Part shown: piece after piece, positions 19,582-28,746 of the stretch
Numbering within the stretch: the first letter of the stretch is position 1
How the letters are laid out: each line of letters opens with the position of its first letter
Origin: JAAXHV01 sp965207165
GTDB lineage: Bacteria; Pseudomonadota; Gammaproteobacteria; Eutrophobiales; Eutrophobiaceae
DNA: 64,000 nt
Assembly: GCA_965207165.1 (NCBI GenBank)
Contig: OZ242265.1
Coordinates: 992,001-1,056,000, forward strand
Reading direction: 5' to 3'
The notes under the pieces: model-generated
What the model was told of the DNA's origin: nothing
Database searches by the model: none
The model's input: only the letters and a program-made list of their open reading frames with translations
Made by a program: the position numbers and the translations under genes

Positions 19582-19818
19582 ATGAGTGATCCACAATGTC
19601 CGCAAAAATATCCTTACGGGTTGGAGCTTGAGGCCGGCGTTTACTTCTGGTGCAAGTGCGGCGCTTCCGCCAACCAGCCTTTCTGTGACGGCTCACATTC
19701 CGGCAGCGACTTTACCCCGGTACGGTTTGAGTTGAAAGAAACGGAAACAATATGGTTGTGCGGTTGCAAGCGCAGCGGTAATGCACACCTGTGTGACGGC
19801 AGCCACAAAAACCTCTGA
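19582..19818 (+). CDS. Double CDGSH iron-sulfur protein
   Basis: 78 residues with two complete [2Fe-2S] CDGSH motifs: CKCGASANQPFCDGSH (about residues 24-39) and CGCKRSGNAHLCDGSH (about 60-75). Each binds a cluster through three Cys and one His. There is no membrane helix. A very strong AAAGGAGG ribosome site precedes the ATG. Small double-CDGSH proteins are thought to move electrons or clusters; it converges on the Rieske oxygenase gene 19 bp away, and a link to that enzyme is inference only. Confidence 0.9.
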   Translation: MSDPQCPQKYPYGLELEAGVYFWCKCGASANQPFCDGSHSGSDFTPVRFELKETETIWLCGCKRSGNAHLCDGSHKNL

Positions 19819-19837
19819 CCCCAAATATCCAAATATC

Positions 19838-21052
19838 TCAGTAGCGCCCGGCCGTGGCGCGTTGCGCACCGTAGGGCAGTTGTTGTACGCCCCTGTTGGT
19901 ATGGGAGCAAAGTATGCGCCAGGCGCTGATTAACACGTCCGGCCCGAACAGGCGCTCCCTGTGCCAGCCTCCTTCAGCAGAATAGAAATCATCCATGGCT
20001 TCCCGGGCGAACATGTCCTCGTTGTTGAATTTTTGCGGGACGAAATCTCGCCAGAGATATTTCATTTCATCGAAGAATGCTTTTTCTTCCTGTTCGTTCG
20101 TGACTTTTGAGCCCCAGCTTATCATGTACCTGTGAGTTCTTTCCGTCACCGGCACATACCACTCGAAATGGACAATGTGGGGAGCCGGGAAAGGGTCGAC
20201 GCGTAATACGCCCGGCATCCAGATTCCTACTTCGGGGATCATTCCCTGCATTACCCCCGGCTCATCGGGTAGATATTGCGCCGATATTGTTTTGCCGGCA
20301 ACCACGTCCACTTCCCAGACGGGTGTGCCGGCGCCGCGGATCAACCTGACACCGGAGGGTCCGCTGTTCTCACGCCCGCCGTTGACGACTTCCATGCCCT
20401 TGCTGTTATCCAGACCCGTGTCGCCCAGCACCGTGGGGACCTTGAAACCCCGCACCAGCGGGGAGTTCCTGTGCATGTAGGCATGGGCCGGGTCAAACCC
20501 GTTCTCCGCGCCCAGGCGCCAGTTGCAGTTCACTTCCTTGGCCCAGCCTTCCGGGTACATGATGAGGTCTTCGTCAAGGAATCCCGGCGGCACATCGTCT
20601 TCCAGATCTGCCGGTTCCCGGTCGCCGATGAATACGAACACCAAGCCCTGGATTTCCCTGACAGGGTAGGTCCTGATGTTATGGCGGCCGATGAGCGCAC
20701 TCTGCGGATCGGTGACGATATTGATCAGCGCGCCGGTTTTCAGGTCGTAAGTGAAACCGTGATACCAGCAGGTAATCGTTCCGCTGGTGTAACACTCAGG
20801 CTTCTTTGACAGGGGAACACCTTTATGGATGCACTGGTCGTGAATGGCATGGACCTGCCCGTCGACCCTGCGGAACAGGATCCTCTCTCCAAGGATTACC
20901 TCGCAGCGAAAGTTCCCGACCGGCTCTCCATTGCCTGTGCTGGTGTCCGCCTCCTTGAGTTCATGGCTGAAGAAGGCGGGATACCAGTGGTTGCGAAAAC
21001 CCAGTCCGGCAGCCAGGTAATCCTGCCAGGGCGATGTCTTCCCGTCACTCAT
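19838..21052 (-). CDS. Rieske non-heme iron oxygenase, large subunit
   Basis: 404 residues. The N-terminal Rieske domain has CIH (about 72-74) and CWYHGFTYD, the Cys-His pairs for the [2Fe-2S] cluster. The catalytic domain shows ENGFDPAHAYMH, in which the two His ligands are three residues apart, as in the carbazole 1,9a-dioxygenase (CarAa) and oxoquinoline monooxygenase branch, rather than the four of naphthalene dioxygenase. No small subunit, ferredoxin or reductase gene is adjacent. It starts 5 bp after the stop of an alpha/beta hydrolase on the same strand. Substrate unknown. Confidence 0.9.
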   Translation of the reverse strand: MSDGKTSPWQDYLAAGLGFRNHWYPAFFSHELKEADTSTGNGEPVGNFRCEVILGERILFRRVDGQVHAIHDQCIHKGVPLSKKPECYTSGTITCWYHGFTYDLKTGALINIVTDPQSALIGRHNIRTYPVREIQGLVFVFIGDREPADLEDDVPPGFLDEDLIMYPEGWAKEVNCNWRLGAENGFDPAHAYMHRNSPLVRGFKVPTVLGDTGLDNSKGMEVVNGGRENSGPSGVRLIRGAGTPVWEVDVVAGKTISAQYLPDEPGVMQGMIPEVGIWMPGVLRVDPFPAPHIVHFEWYVPVTERTHRYMISWGSKVTNEQEEKAFFDEMKYLWRDFVPQKFNNEDMFAREAMDDFYSAEGGWHRERLFGPDVLISAWRILCSHTNRGVQQLPYGAQRATAGRY

Positions 21053-21057
21053 TGCGT

Positions 21058-21774
21058 CTATGCAAGCGCGAGCAACTCCCTGGTGAACTGGCCCGTGGCC
21101 GAGGCCATGGGCACATGGTCGGTCGCGAAGCTAACGACTTTCTCGCAGGGCATACTTTGCAGCATCTTGCGCTGGTATTCGATGGGGATGGCCTTGTCTT
21201 CAAGGGCTTCGAAGTACACCCGTGGAACCCGGCCGAAATTTTCAGCGCTCAGCCGTAGCGGTGTCCCCAACGGTTTACGCGCCATCGGGCGTTGCAGTTC
21301 CATGGCTTTCTCTACCGCCGCGGCAGGAGAAGTGTTATAGATAATATCGGCAATATGCTTTTTCCTGAAAGTCACAACGCCATCATCCGAGACGTCACAA
21401 TGGCTGATAACCGGTGACGGGATCGACTGTTTCCCCCAGAAATGTTTGGGTGAACTGCCATTCGGCAAAAGAAACGCAGCCACATAGACCAGGACCTTGA
21501 TTTTATCGGGGCGGAACTCGGCGGCCTGGGAAATGGAAATGCCGGCCAGGCTGTGGCCGGCCAGCACAACGGGTTGCGTTTGCCGGTCCAGGACTTCGAT
21601 TATCCGATCGCGGTAGCTGTCCAGGGTAATTTCCGATAATGGTGTCTGATCATTGCCCTGGCTGGGCAAATCAGGAGTAATAACATCATGTCCTGCCTGT
21701 TCCAGAGGCTCTCTCACGGGGTCCCAGTTCCAACCGCCGCCGAACGCCCCATGAACTAAAACAAATGTAGCCAT
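21058..21774 (-). CDS. Alpha/beta hydrolase (MES/salicylate esterase-like)
   Basis: 238 residues from the ATG at 21774, which has a perfect AGGAGG 7 bases upstream; a longer frame reaching 21891 has no such support. FVLVHGAFGGGWNW gives the oxyanion HG pair, AGHSLAG the nucleophile Ser, and FATDHVPMAS the catalytic His. This pattern is shared with plant methyl-esterase/hydroxynitrile lyase relatives common in bacteria. It is the first gene of a two-gene operon with the Rieske oxygenase, so it probably hydrolyses an ester or a ring-cleavage product of the same route. Confidence 0.85.
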   Translation of the reverse strand: MATFVLVHGAFGGGWNWDPVREPLEQAGHDVITPDLPSQGNDQTPLSEITLDSYRDRIIEVLDRQTQPVVLAGHSLAGISISQAAEFRPDKIKVLVYVAAFLLPNGSSPKHFWGKQSIPSPVISHCDVSDDGVVTFRKKHIADIIYNTSPAAAVEKAMELQRPMARKPLGTPLRLSAENFGRVPRVYFEALEDKAIPIEYQRKMLQSMPCEKVVSFATDHVPMASATGQFTRELLALA

Positions 21775-21871
21775 ATATGCCCTCCTGTCGTTACATATAC
21801 CATCATCTGGGTATTCATTATAATATCTGTCCGGTGAAAATGCTTCTTGTGGTACGTCCCTGGTAAGGCCG

Positions 21872-22561
21872 TCAGCGCCGCAGAAACGCAATCCAGCGGT
21901 AGAAGTTGAGCAGACTCGACAGGGAAGCAGCGACGTAGGTCAACGCAGCGGCGGTCAGGATCCTGCGCACTATGGGTTCCGCGCTTACCGGCAGATAACG
22001 GCCTTCTATCAGCAAGGGCAGGGCGCGGTTGAAACTGGCGTCCCACTCGACCGGCAGTGTTACCAGGTGAAAAATCACGGGTAAAAACAGGATCAGGATG
22101 CCTGAGGCGAACATCAGGATGCCGACGAGAGGCGATTTAACGAGTAACATGACAAACGGGAAACTGACCAGGATGAACGATGCTGTTTTTTCGGTTAACG
22201 CGATGTACCTGGCAAGTTTCCAGCGCAGGTAAAGGGGCCTGAAACCGGTGTTATGCTGTAACGCGTGACCGATTTCGTGCGCGGCAATGGCAGCCGAGGT
22301 AAGGGACTTTCGTTCATAGACACCCTGGGACAGGCAAACGGTCCTGTTTTCCGGGTTGTAGTGATCGCCGCCGCTTTCAAGGGCCTCGACGTTATAGCCG
22401 GTCAGCTCCAGGCGGGTGATCAGATGCCGGGCCAGTTCGCCACCGGTGCCGGGCAACTCGTCCAGCAACGTGTCATAGCGCTTGAATACGTATTTCGTCC
22501 AGAGTTGAGGACCCAGGACCAGAACGAGCAACAAAATGAAGCCTGCTATACCCAGTAACAT
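21872..22561 (-). CDS. Membrane zinc metallopeptidase (YugP-like, Zn_peptidase_2)
   Basis: 229 residues. Membrane spans are at the N-terminus (about 2-20), mid-protein (about 130-170, two spans) and the C-terminus. The zinc motif HEIGHALQH lies near residue 92, and FNRALPLLIEG and an ALTYVAASLSSLLNF end are typical of the family. The function in cells is unknown. The start codon directly abuts the left arm of a heptamer repeat array, so its promoter and ribosome site must lie within or beyond that array. Confidence 0.88.
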   Translation of the reverse strand: MLLGIAGFILLLVLVLGPQLWTKYVFKRYDTLLDELPGTGGELARHLITRLELTGYNVEALESGGDHYNPENRTVCLSQGVYERKSLTSAAIAAHEIGHALQHNTGFRPLYLRWKLARYIALTEKTASFILVSFPFVMLLVKSPLVGILMFASGILILFLPVIFHLVTLPVEWDASFNRALPLLIEGRYLPVSAEPIVRRILTAAALTYVAASLSSLLNFYRWIAFLRR

Positions 22562-22642
22562 AATTACGAATTAGGAATTACGAATTAGGAATTAGGAATT
22601 AGGAATTGCAAAACCTTAATTCGTAATTCCTAATTCGTAATT
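22562..22642. repeat. Mirror-image heptamer array, locus B (zinc peptidase/zapE)
   Basis: Left arm 22562-22607 has six heptamers (AATTACG, AATTAGG, AATTACG, then three AATTAGG) plus AATT. Right arm 22618-22642 is AATTCGT, AATTCCT, AATTCGT, AATT. The spacer is only 10 bases. It fills almost the whole intergenic space between two divergent genes, touching the peptidase start codon and ending 17 bp before the zapE ATG. Confidence 0.9.
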
Positions 22643-22659
22643 GTTAATTCTTTATTGAA

Positions 22660-23754
22660 ATGACTCCTTTACAGCGCTATCAATCAGATATAGAACAAAA
22701 CAGGATAATACCTGATTCAGCCCAACGGGAGGTCGTTAATCGTACCCAGGCGCTGTATGAAGAACTGCTTGCTTCCGTGTCCGGCAACTCCATGAGGCGT
22801 TTTGTTGCCCGTTTTTTCACACGGCGGACGCCCACTGTGAAAGGCTTATACCTCTGGGGGGGAGTCGGCAGCGGCAAGACTTACATAGCCGACACGTTAT
22901 TCGACTGCCTTCCCTTCAATGCCAAACTGCGGGTGCATTTTCATCGCTATATGCAATGGGTGCATACAGAATTAAAACAGCTCGAAGACGTTGAGGAACC
23001 GCTGAGACTGATCGCGCATAAACTGGCCAGGGATACGTCCGTAATCTGTTTTGACGAGTTTCATGTATCCGACATTACCGACGCAATGCTGTTGAGCGGC
23101 CTGTTTCATGAACTGTTTGCCCGGGGTGTGACCCTGGTCGCAACCTCAAATGAACACCCGGACCAGCTCTACCGGGGCGGATTGCAGCGGGAAAGGTTCT
23201 TGCCGGCAATAGAACTGCTGAAACGCTACACCAGCGTGGTCAACCTGGACACGGGTGTCGACTACCGTTTGCGTTACCTGGACAAGGCCAGAACCTACCA
23301 CCACCCGCTGGATGCAGCCAGCGGGGAAAAACTTGCAGAGAGCTTTGCAATGATTGCCATGGACGGCACCGGGACAAATTCCCTGCTCGAGATTGAAGGA
23401 CGGGAAATAAAGGTGAAACGGCTCGCTTCCGGCATTGCCTGGTTTGAATTTCACGACATATGTGACGGGCCGCGCGGTACGGCTGATTACATAGAGATAG
23501 CCCGGCAGTTCCAGACTGTGTTTATCGAAGGCATAACGCAAATGGATGACCTCGATGATGACCGGGCCAGACGTTTTATCACCATGGTGGACGAATTCTA
23601 TGACCGTAACGTCAAGTTGATTGTCAGCGCGGAAACTGCAGCGCTTGAGTTGTATAAGGGGAAGCGCTTGGCGCAGCAGTATGAACGCACCGCCAGCAGG
23701 CTCATTGAGATGCAGTCCCATGAATACCTGGGGAAAGCGCACCTGCCGGTTTGA
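22660..23754 (+). CDS. zapE: Cell division protein ZapE (AFG1-like ATPase)
   Basis: 364 residues. Walker A is GGVGSGKTYIAD (about 66-77), Walker B VICFDEFHVSD, and there is a sensor-type VATSNEHPDQLY. These, with the AFG1 C-terminal region, define ZapE, which acts on the FtsZ ring under low-oxygen or stress conditions. In many proteobacteria the gene is near rplM/rpsI or alone; here it sits between a repeat array and an EF-G paralogue. Confidence 0.92.
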   Translation: MTPLQRYQSDIEQNRIIPDSAQREVVNRTQALYEELLASVSGNSMRRFVARFFTRRTPTVKGLYLWGGVGSGKTYIADTLFDCLPFNAKLRVHFHRYMQWVHTELKQLEDVEEPLRLIAHKLARDTSVICFDEFHVSDITDAMLLSGLFHELFARGVTLVATSNEHPDQLYRGGLQRERFLPAIELLKRYTSVVNLDTGVDYRLRYLDKARTYHHPLDAASGEKLAESFAMIAMDGTGTNSLLEIEGREIKVKRLASGIAWFEFHDICDGPRGTADYIEIARQFQTVFIEGITQMDDLDDDRARRFITMVDEFYDRNVKLIVSAETAALELYKGKRLAQQYERTASRLIEMQSHEYLGKAHLPV

Positions 23755-23855
23755 TCACGGACAGCATTTGATATGGCCGCACCGGGACGCCGCGATGTTA
23801 TGTTATTATGCTGCAGGTCCCGAGGAACAATAACAAGATAGAGGAGGTGTCATTG

Positions 23856-25904
23856 GTGTCCTATTCGACTGAAAATATCCGCAATATCGCCATCACGGGC
23901 CACAGTGGTTCCGGCAAGACAACGCTGGTCGAGACCCTGTTGCACAGCGCCGGTGCGATTAACCAGAAAGGGTCGGTAACGCGGGGAACAACGGTATGTG
24001 ACTTTGACCCACAGGAAAAAACACACCAGCATTCACTGGACAGCGCCATATCCAGCCTGGACCACGGCGGCAGCCACGTTAACCTTATCGATACACCCGG
24101 ATACCCTGATTTTATCGCGCGCGCACTGTCTGTCCTGCCTGCTGTGGAAACCTGTGCAGTACTCGTCAATGCCCAGTCAGGGGTCGAAATGGTCACCCGC
24201 AAGATGATGGAGCAGGCAGCGGACAGGGGCATGGACCGCCTGCTCATCGTAAATAAGATTGATGCTGAAGACGTTGACCTCGAGGCCATCCTGCAACAAC
24301 TCAGGGAGGCTTACGGGAGCGAATGTCTGCCACTGAACTTGCCGGCTGATGGCGGGAAAGAAGTGGTCGACTGCTTTTTTCAGAATGACGGCAAAGAAAC
24401 AGACTTTCTTTCCGTTGAAGATGCACATGTCAATATTGTCGACCAGGTGGTCGAACTCGATGAAGAACTGATGGAGCAATACCTGGAACAGGGGGAAGAT
24501 TTCAGCCCGGAGCAGTTACACGAACCCTTTGAGCGGGCATTACGCGAAGGTCATTTCATACCCGTCTGCTTTGTATCGGCCGAAACGGGTGCCGGGGTTG
24601 CGGAATTGCTGGACGTTTTTGCCCGGCTGATGCCGAACCCGGGCGAGGGCAACCCGCCCCAGCTGTTCAGGGGGGAAGGCGATGCTGCAGAACAGATCCG
24701 TATTGAACCTGAACCGGACGGGAACGCAATAGCCCATGTGTTTAAACTCCATATTGACCCGTTTGTCGGCAGACTGGGCGCTTTCAGGATACACCGGGGT
24801 ACGGTGACCAAAGACAGCCAGTTGTTTATCGGTGACAGCCGCAAACCGTTCAAGGTCGGACACCTGTTGAAACTGCAGGGCAAGGACCATATCGAAATCG
24901 ACCGGGGCGTGCCGGGCGACATATGTGCCGTAGCAAAAATTGACGAGATCCATTTTGACGCGCTGTTGCATGATTCCCATGATGATGACCAGGTCTACCT
25001 GCAACCGGTCGATATTCCCGCCCCCATGTACGGCCTGGCGATACAGGCCAAGAGCAGGGGGGATGAGCAAAAGATATCCGACGCATTACACAAACTCGAA
25101 GCGGAGGATCAAAGTTTTATCGTCGAACATAATGCAGCTACAAATGAAACGGTCATTCGCGGCATGGGAGAATTCCACCTGCGCATCATGCTGGAGAAAC
25201 TGAAAGACCGCCACAACGTGGAGGTCACCACCCGGCCACCGAAGATAGCCTACAAGGAAACCATTACGGCCAAGGCAGAAGGCCATCACCGGCACAAGAA
25301 ACAAACGGGAGGCGCAGGGCAGTTCGGCGAGGTGTTCCTGAGAGTCGAACCGATGACCCGCGGTTCAGGTTTTGAGTTTGTCGACGCCGTAGTCGGCGGC
25401 GTGATCCCCAAACCCCTGATCCCGGCAGTGGAGAAAGGCATCCGGCAGGCGTTTGCCGGCGGCGCGCTGTCCGGCAACTCCATGCAGGACATCAGGGTGA
25501 CGGTATATGACGGCAAGCATCACCCGGTTGACTCCAAGGAAGTGGCGTTTGTCACCGCCGGCAAGAAGGCCTTTCTTGACGCATTCCACAAGGCCAGGCC
25601 GGTAGTGCTGGAACCAATCGTGGACATCAATGTAACCGCGCCGAATGGCGCCATGGGCGACATTAACGCTGACATCTCCGGCAAGCGGGGACGTATCAGC
25701 AATACCATCGCGTTATCCGGCGGCATGACGACGATAACCGCCAGTGTGCCGCTTAGCGAACTGGACAGCTACCAGTCCCAGCTCAAGTCCATGACCGGAG
25801 GGGCAGGCTCCTATTCCCTCACCTTCAGCCATTATGACCCCGTGCCGGCAAAAACACAGAAAGAACTGATAGCTGCGCATAAACCCAGGGAAGACGACGA
25901 CTGA
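23856..25904 (+). CDS. Elongation factor G-like protein (EF-G2 type)
   Basis: 682 residues from GTG 23856, picked because GAGGAGG sits 8 bases upstream; a TTG at 23853 is possible. It has the five-domain EF-G plan: G1 GHSGSGKT, G3 DTPGYPDF, G4 NKID, domain II, domain IV/V to the C-terminus. In true EF-G, G3 reads DTPGHVDF and its His positions the GTPase water; here it is Tyr. The usual ERGITI switch I segment is replaced by EKTHQHSL. Both changes match the EF-G2 paralogue group. No tufA, rpsL or rpsG nearby, so it is not the main translocase. It may act in slow or specialised translocation. Confidence 0.88.
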   Translation: MSYSTENIRNIAITGHSGSGKTTLVETLLHSAGAINQKGSVTRGTTVCDFDPQEKTHQHSLDSAISSLDHGGSHVNLIDTPGYPDFIARALSVLPAVETCAVLVNAQSGVEMVTRKMMEQAADRGMDRLLIVNKIDAEDVDLEAILQQLREAYGSECLPLNLPADGGKEVVDCFFQNDGKETDFLSVEDAHVNIVDQVVELDEELMEQYLEQGEDFSPEQLHEPFERALREGHFIPVCFVSAETGAGVAELLDVFARLMPNPGEGNPPQLFRGEGDAAEQIRIEPEPDGNAIAHVFKLHIDPFVGRLGAFRIHRGTVTKDSQLFIGDSRKPFKVGHLLKLQGKDHIEIDRGVPGDICAVAKIDEIHFDALLHDSHDDDQVYLQPVDIPAPMYGLAIQAKSRGDEQKISDALHKLEAEDQSFIVEHNAATNETVIRGMGEFHLRIMLEKLKDRHNVEVTTRPPKIAYKETITAKAEGHHRHKKQTGGAGQFGEVFLRVEPMTRGSGFEFVDAVVGGVIPKPLIPAVEKGIRQAFAGGALSGNSMQDIRVTVYDGKHHPVDSKEVAFVTAGKKAFLDAFHKARPVVLEPIVDINVTAPNGAMGDINADISGKRGRISNTIALSGGMTTITASVPLSELDSYQSQLKSMTGGAGSYSLTFSHYDPVPAKTQKELIAAHKPREDDD

Positions 25905-25914
25905 TCTGAAAACA

Positions 25915-26064
25915 AATTAGGAATTACGAATTAGGAATTACGAATTGAAGATGCCAGATCCCTATGTAGCTTGTTGTTGCTCGTAAAAAGCGGCAGCTTA
26001 TTAGAAACAACCGCCATCACTGATGGCACATTCATTCCTAATTCGTAATTCCTAATTCCTAATT
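25915..26064. repeat. Mirror-image heptamer array, locus C
   Basis: Left arm 25915-25946 (AATTAGG, AATTACG, AATTAGG, AATTACG, AATT); right arm 26034-26064 (ATTCCT, AATTCGT, AATTCCT, AATTCCT, AATT). The 87-base core between them has an internal hairpin (GCCAT...ATGGC) and no credible gene. It occupies most of the 262-bp gap between the EF-G paralogue and the sulfite reductase. Confidence 0.9.
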
Positions 26065-26166
26065 ATATCTTTTTGTCATATAGATAGTCTAACTAAGCAC
26101 TTTTCTGCATAAGTCTTCCCTGCTATCCTACCTCGCCGATTTGTCTGAGAGTTGTCACCAGTAGTT

Positions 26167-27861
26167 ATGTACCAATACGATCAATACGATCAGCAGATAG
26201 TAAATGAACGGGTAGCGCAGTTTCGCGACCAGACACACCGCTACCTGGCCGGCGAACTCAGCGAGGATGAGTACCGGCCGTTGCGTCTGATGAACGGACT
26301 GTACATACAGAGACATGCGCCTATGTTGCGCGTGTCGATCCCTTATGGACTGTTGTCTTCCACCCAATTGCGCATGCTGGCGCATATTGCGGAGAAATAC
26401 GACAAGGGCTACGGTCATTTCAGCACCAGGCAGAATATCCAGTTCAACTGGCCCAGCCTGGAAACCGTGCCGGATATACTGGCCGACCTTGCAAGCGTAC
26501 AGATGCACGCAATACAGACCAGCGGAAACTGCATACGCAATATCACTTCCGACCACTTTGCCGGTATTGCCGGGGATGAACTGGAAGATCCCCGTCCTTA
26601 TTGTGAGATCATACGCCAGTGGTCTACGTTCCATCCGGAGTTTTCTTTCCTGCCGCGCAAGTTCAAGATCGCCGTATCCGGGGCGGAAGATGACCGGGCT
26701 GCCGTGCAAATCCATGACATCGGCATCTACCTGGTCAGGGGGAATGAAGGTGAAGTCGGCTTCAGGATACTGGTAGGTGGGGGCCTGGGCCGTACCCCGT
26801 TCATCGGTACCTGCATACGGGAGTACCTGGAAAAACGGCACCTGCTGTCCTACCTGGAAGCGATCCTGCGCGTATATAACCAGTTGGGCCGGCGTGACAA
26901 CATGCACAAGGCCAGGATAAAGATCCTGTTGAACGCGACTGGTGCGGAAAAATTCACCGATATGGTCGAAACCGAATGGGAGCGTATCAAGGATTCGGCA
27001 CTGACGCTTGACCAGGCGGAGATAGATCGCGTCAAGGGGTATTTCAGCGAACCGGAATATGCTTCCCATGCCGCTGCCGATGCCACCCAGGCAAAGCGCC
27101 TGGTACTGCAAAAAGACTTTAAACTGTGGGTAGAACGCAATGTGAAGGCCCATAAAACACCGGGATATCGCGCAGTCTACCTGTCACTCAAACATCCCGC
27201 CACGGCGCCGGGTGATGCGACGGCAGCCCAGATGAACTTTATCGCAGACATGGCGGACAGGTTCAGCCATTCGGAAATCCGGGTGACCCATGACCAGAAC
27301 CTGATCCTGCCCCATGTCAGGCAGGCGGACCTGTATCCCCTCTGGAATGCGTTGAAAAAGGAGCGGCTGGCGACGCCGAACATCGGCCTGCTGACCGACA
27401 TGATATGTTGCCCGGGGCTGGATTTCTGCAACCTGGCCAATGCCGGTTCCATAGATATTGCCAAACAGATCAACGACAGGTTTGACGAACTGGATTACCT
27501 GCACGACATCGGTGACTTCCAGATAAAGATGTCCGGCTGCATGAATGCCTGCGGTCACCATCACGTAGGCAACATCGGCATCCTCGGTGTGGACAAGAAA
27601 GGCCAGGAGTTCTACCAGTTGACGCTCGGCGGCGCCGCCGGGAATCAGGCCCGGCTGGGAGACCGGTTAGGGCCCGCAATCGCGAAAAACGACGTGGCTG
27701 AAACGATAGATAAGATCCTGCAGGTGTACCTTGAACAGCGGGAAGGAGATGAACCATTCCAGGAAACGTACCTGCGCGTGGGAATCGATCCGTTCAAGAC
27801 AAAAGTCTATGCTGAAGATAGCCGTAAACAGCCGGAGATGAAAGCCGTTGCGGGTTATTAA
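26167..27861 (+). CDS. Nitrite/sulfite reductase hemoprotein (assimilatory sulfite reductase, CysI/Sir type)
   Basis: 564 residues from ATG 26167 (MYQYDQYD, the usual family start); TTG at 26152 would add five. It contains two ferredoxin-like repeats and two siroheme-[4Fe-4S] halves; cluster ligands are CCPGLDFC and SGCMNACGHHH. It makes the six-electron reduction of sulfite to sulfide. It overlaps a DUF934 gene by 14 bp, a pairing found with the cysI-type gene of Pseudomonas and relatives, which favours sulfite over nitrite. Confidence 0.9.
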   Translation: MYQYDQYDQQIVNERVAQFRDQTHRYLAGELSEDEYRPLRLMNGLYIQRHAPMLRVSIPYGLLSSTQLRMLAHIAEKYDKGYGHFSTRQNIQFNWPSLETVPDILADLASVQMHAIQTSGNCIRNITSDHFAGIAGDELEDPRPYCEIIRQWSTFHPEFSFLPRKFKIAVSGAEDDRAAVQIHDIGIYLVRGNEGEVGFRILVGGGLGRTPFIGTCIREYLEKRHLLSYLEAILRVYNQLGRRDNMHKARIKILLNATGAEKFTDMVETEWERIKDSALTLDQAEIDRVKGYFSEPEYASHAAADATQAKRLVLQKDFKLWVERNVKAHKTPGYRAVYLSLKHPATAPGDATAAQMNFIADMADRFSHSEIRVTHDQNLILPHVRQADLYPLWNALKKERLATPNIGLLTDMICCPGLDFCNLANAGSIDIAKQINDRFDELDYLHDIGDFQIKMSGCMNACGHHHVGNIGILGVDKKGQEFYQLTLGGAAGNQARLGDRLGPAIAKNDVAETIDKILQVYLEQREGDEPFQETYLRVGIDPFKTKVYAEDSRKQPEMKAVAGY

Positions 27862-28351
27862 GGCAGGCAAGGTGCTGGAAGACACCTGGCAGAGGGTTGC
27901 CTCCCTCGAACAGGAGCAGGTCTTGGAAGATGGCGACTGGATAGTTCCACTCGACTACTGGCGCGTTAACCGGGAGCGGTTGCTCCGTCATAAAGGCAGG
28001 GTCGGGGTGTGCCTGAATGGAGACGACGACCTCGAACATATAGCCGATGCGCTGGACCAGTTGGAACTCATTGCCCTGGAATTTCCCAGGTTTACGGATG
28101 GGAGGAGTTATTCCCATGCCAGGACACTGCGTGATCGTTTCCGTTACCGGGGAGAATTACGCGCGGTGGGAGACGTGCTCAGGGACCAGCTGTTTTTCAT
28201 GCAGCGCTGCGGGATCGATTCATTCCAGGTCCGGGAAGACAAGGATGCGGAAGATGCCTTAAAGGGATTGTCCGATTTTACCGTCAAATACCAGACGGCT
28301 GCCGACGGTTCACCGCCTGTTTACAAATCAAGACAACAGGCCGGGAAATAA
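27848..28351 (+). CDS. DUF934 protein, sulfite reductase-associated
   Basis: 167 residues, TTG start with GGAG 12 bases upstream, overlapping the reductase gene by 14 bp. The family hallmark is LIALEFPRFTDGRSYSHARTLRDRFRYRGELRAVGDVLRDQ (key residues around 78-118, with the DGR-SYS-ARTLR core). DUF934 proteins are nearly always next to sulfite reductase and are believed to assist it, but no activity is established. It ends 5 bp from the convergent STAS gene. Confidence 0.9.
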   Translation: MRVIKAGKVLEDTWQRVASLEQEQVLEDGDWIVPLDYWRVNRERLLRHKGRVGVCLNGDDDLEHIADALDQLELIALEFPRFTDGRSYSHARTLRDRFRYRGELRAVGDVLRDQLFFMQRCGIDSFQVREDKDAEDALKGLSDFTVKYQTAADGSPPVYKSRQQAGK

Positions 28352-28356
28352 AGCAT

Positions 28357-28698
28357 TCAGTTCTTGAGTGAACTAATCCCCGTCTCCAGATCATCGTGGA
28401 TGGTAAACAGGTTTACCAGGCCGCTGATTTCGAAGATCTTCATGATATTTTCGTTCAGGGAACACACTGCAAACGATCCTGAATTCTTGGCGAAACTTTT
28501 TGTCGCGAAAATAAGGACGCGCAAACCGGCACTGGAGATGTAATTAACTTCCGAAAAATTAATGATCATCTTGTTACAACCTTCTTTAATCTCTTCCATG
28601 ACTTTGTCGTGGACCTGCCCTGAATTGGTCGCGTCGACTCGTCCCTTCAGATTAAGAATGACAATACCATCCTGATTGACTGTTTGGATCTCGCTCAT
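28357..28698 (-). CDS. STAS-domain anti-sigma factor antagonist (RsbV/SpoIIAA-like)
   Basis: 113 residues, a single STAS domain. The phosphorylation segment YISSAGLRVL (about 53-62) has the Ser-Ser-Ala-Gly-Leu pattern in which the second Ser is phosphorylated by the cognate kinase. It is divergent from the kinase gene 203 bp away, and the phosphatase lies just beyond, so the three form a complete partner-switching set. In such systems the unphosphorylated form binds the kinase and frees its target. Confidence 0.93.
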   Translation of the reverse strand: MSEIQTVNQDGIVILNLKGRVDATNSGQVHDKVMEEIKEGCNKMIINFSEVNYISSAGLRVLIFATKSFAKNSGSFAVCSLNENIMKIFEISGLVNLFTIHDDLETGISSLKN

Positions 28699-28746
28699 TA
28701 TTTTTCTCGTGCTTTAATAGGTATGCGTCCGGTATAAACCGGAAGC

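Noticed and set aside
21775..21891. 39-residue N-terminal extension of the alpha/beta hydrolase
   Set aside because: The extension has no signal peptide or homology and a perfect AGGAGG lies before the internal ATG at 21774.
26155..27153. 332-codon open frame on the minus strand
   Set aside because: Fully antisense to the sulfite reductase gene, whose cluster-binding motifs are certain; composition is that of a shadow frame.
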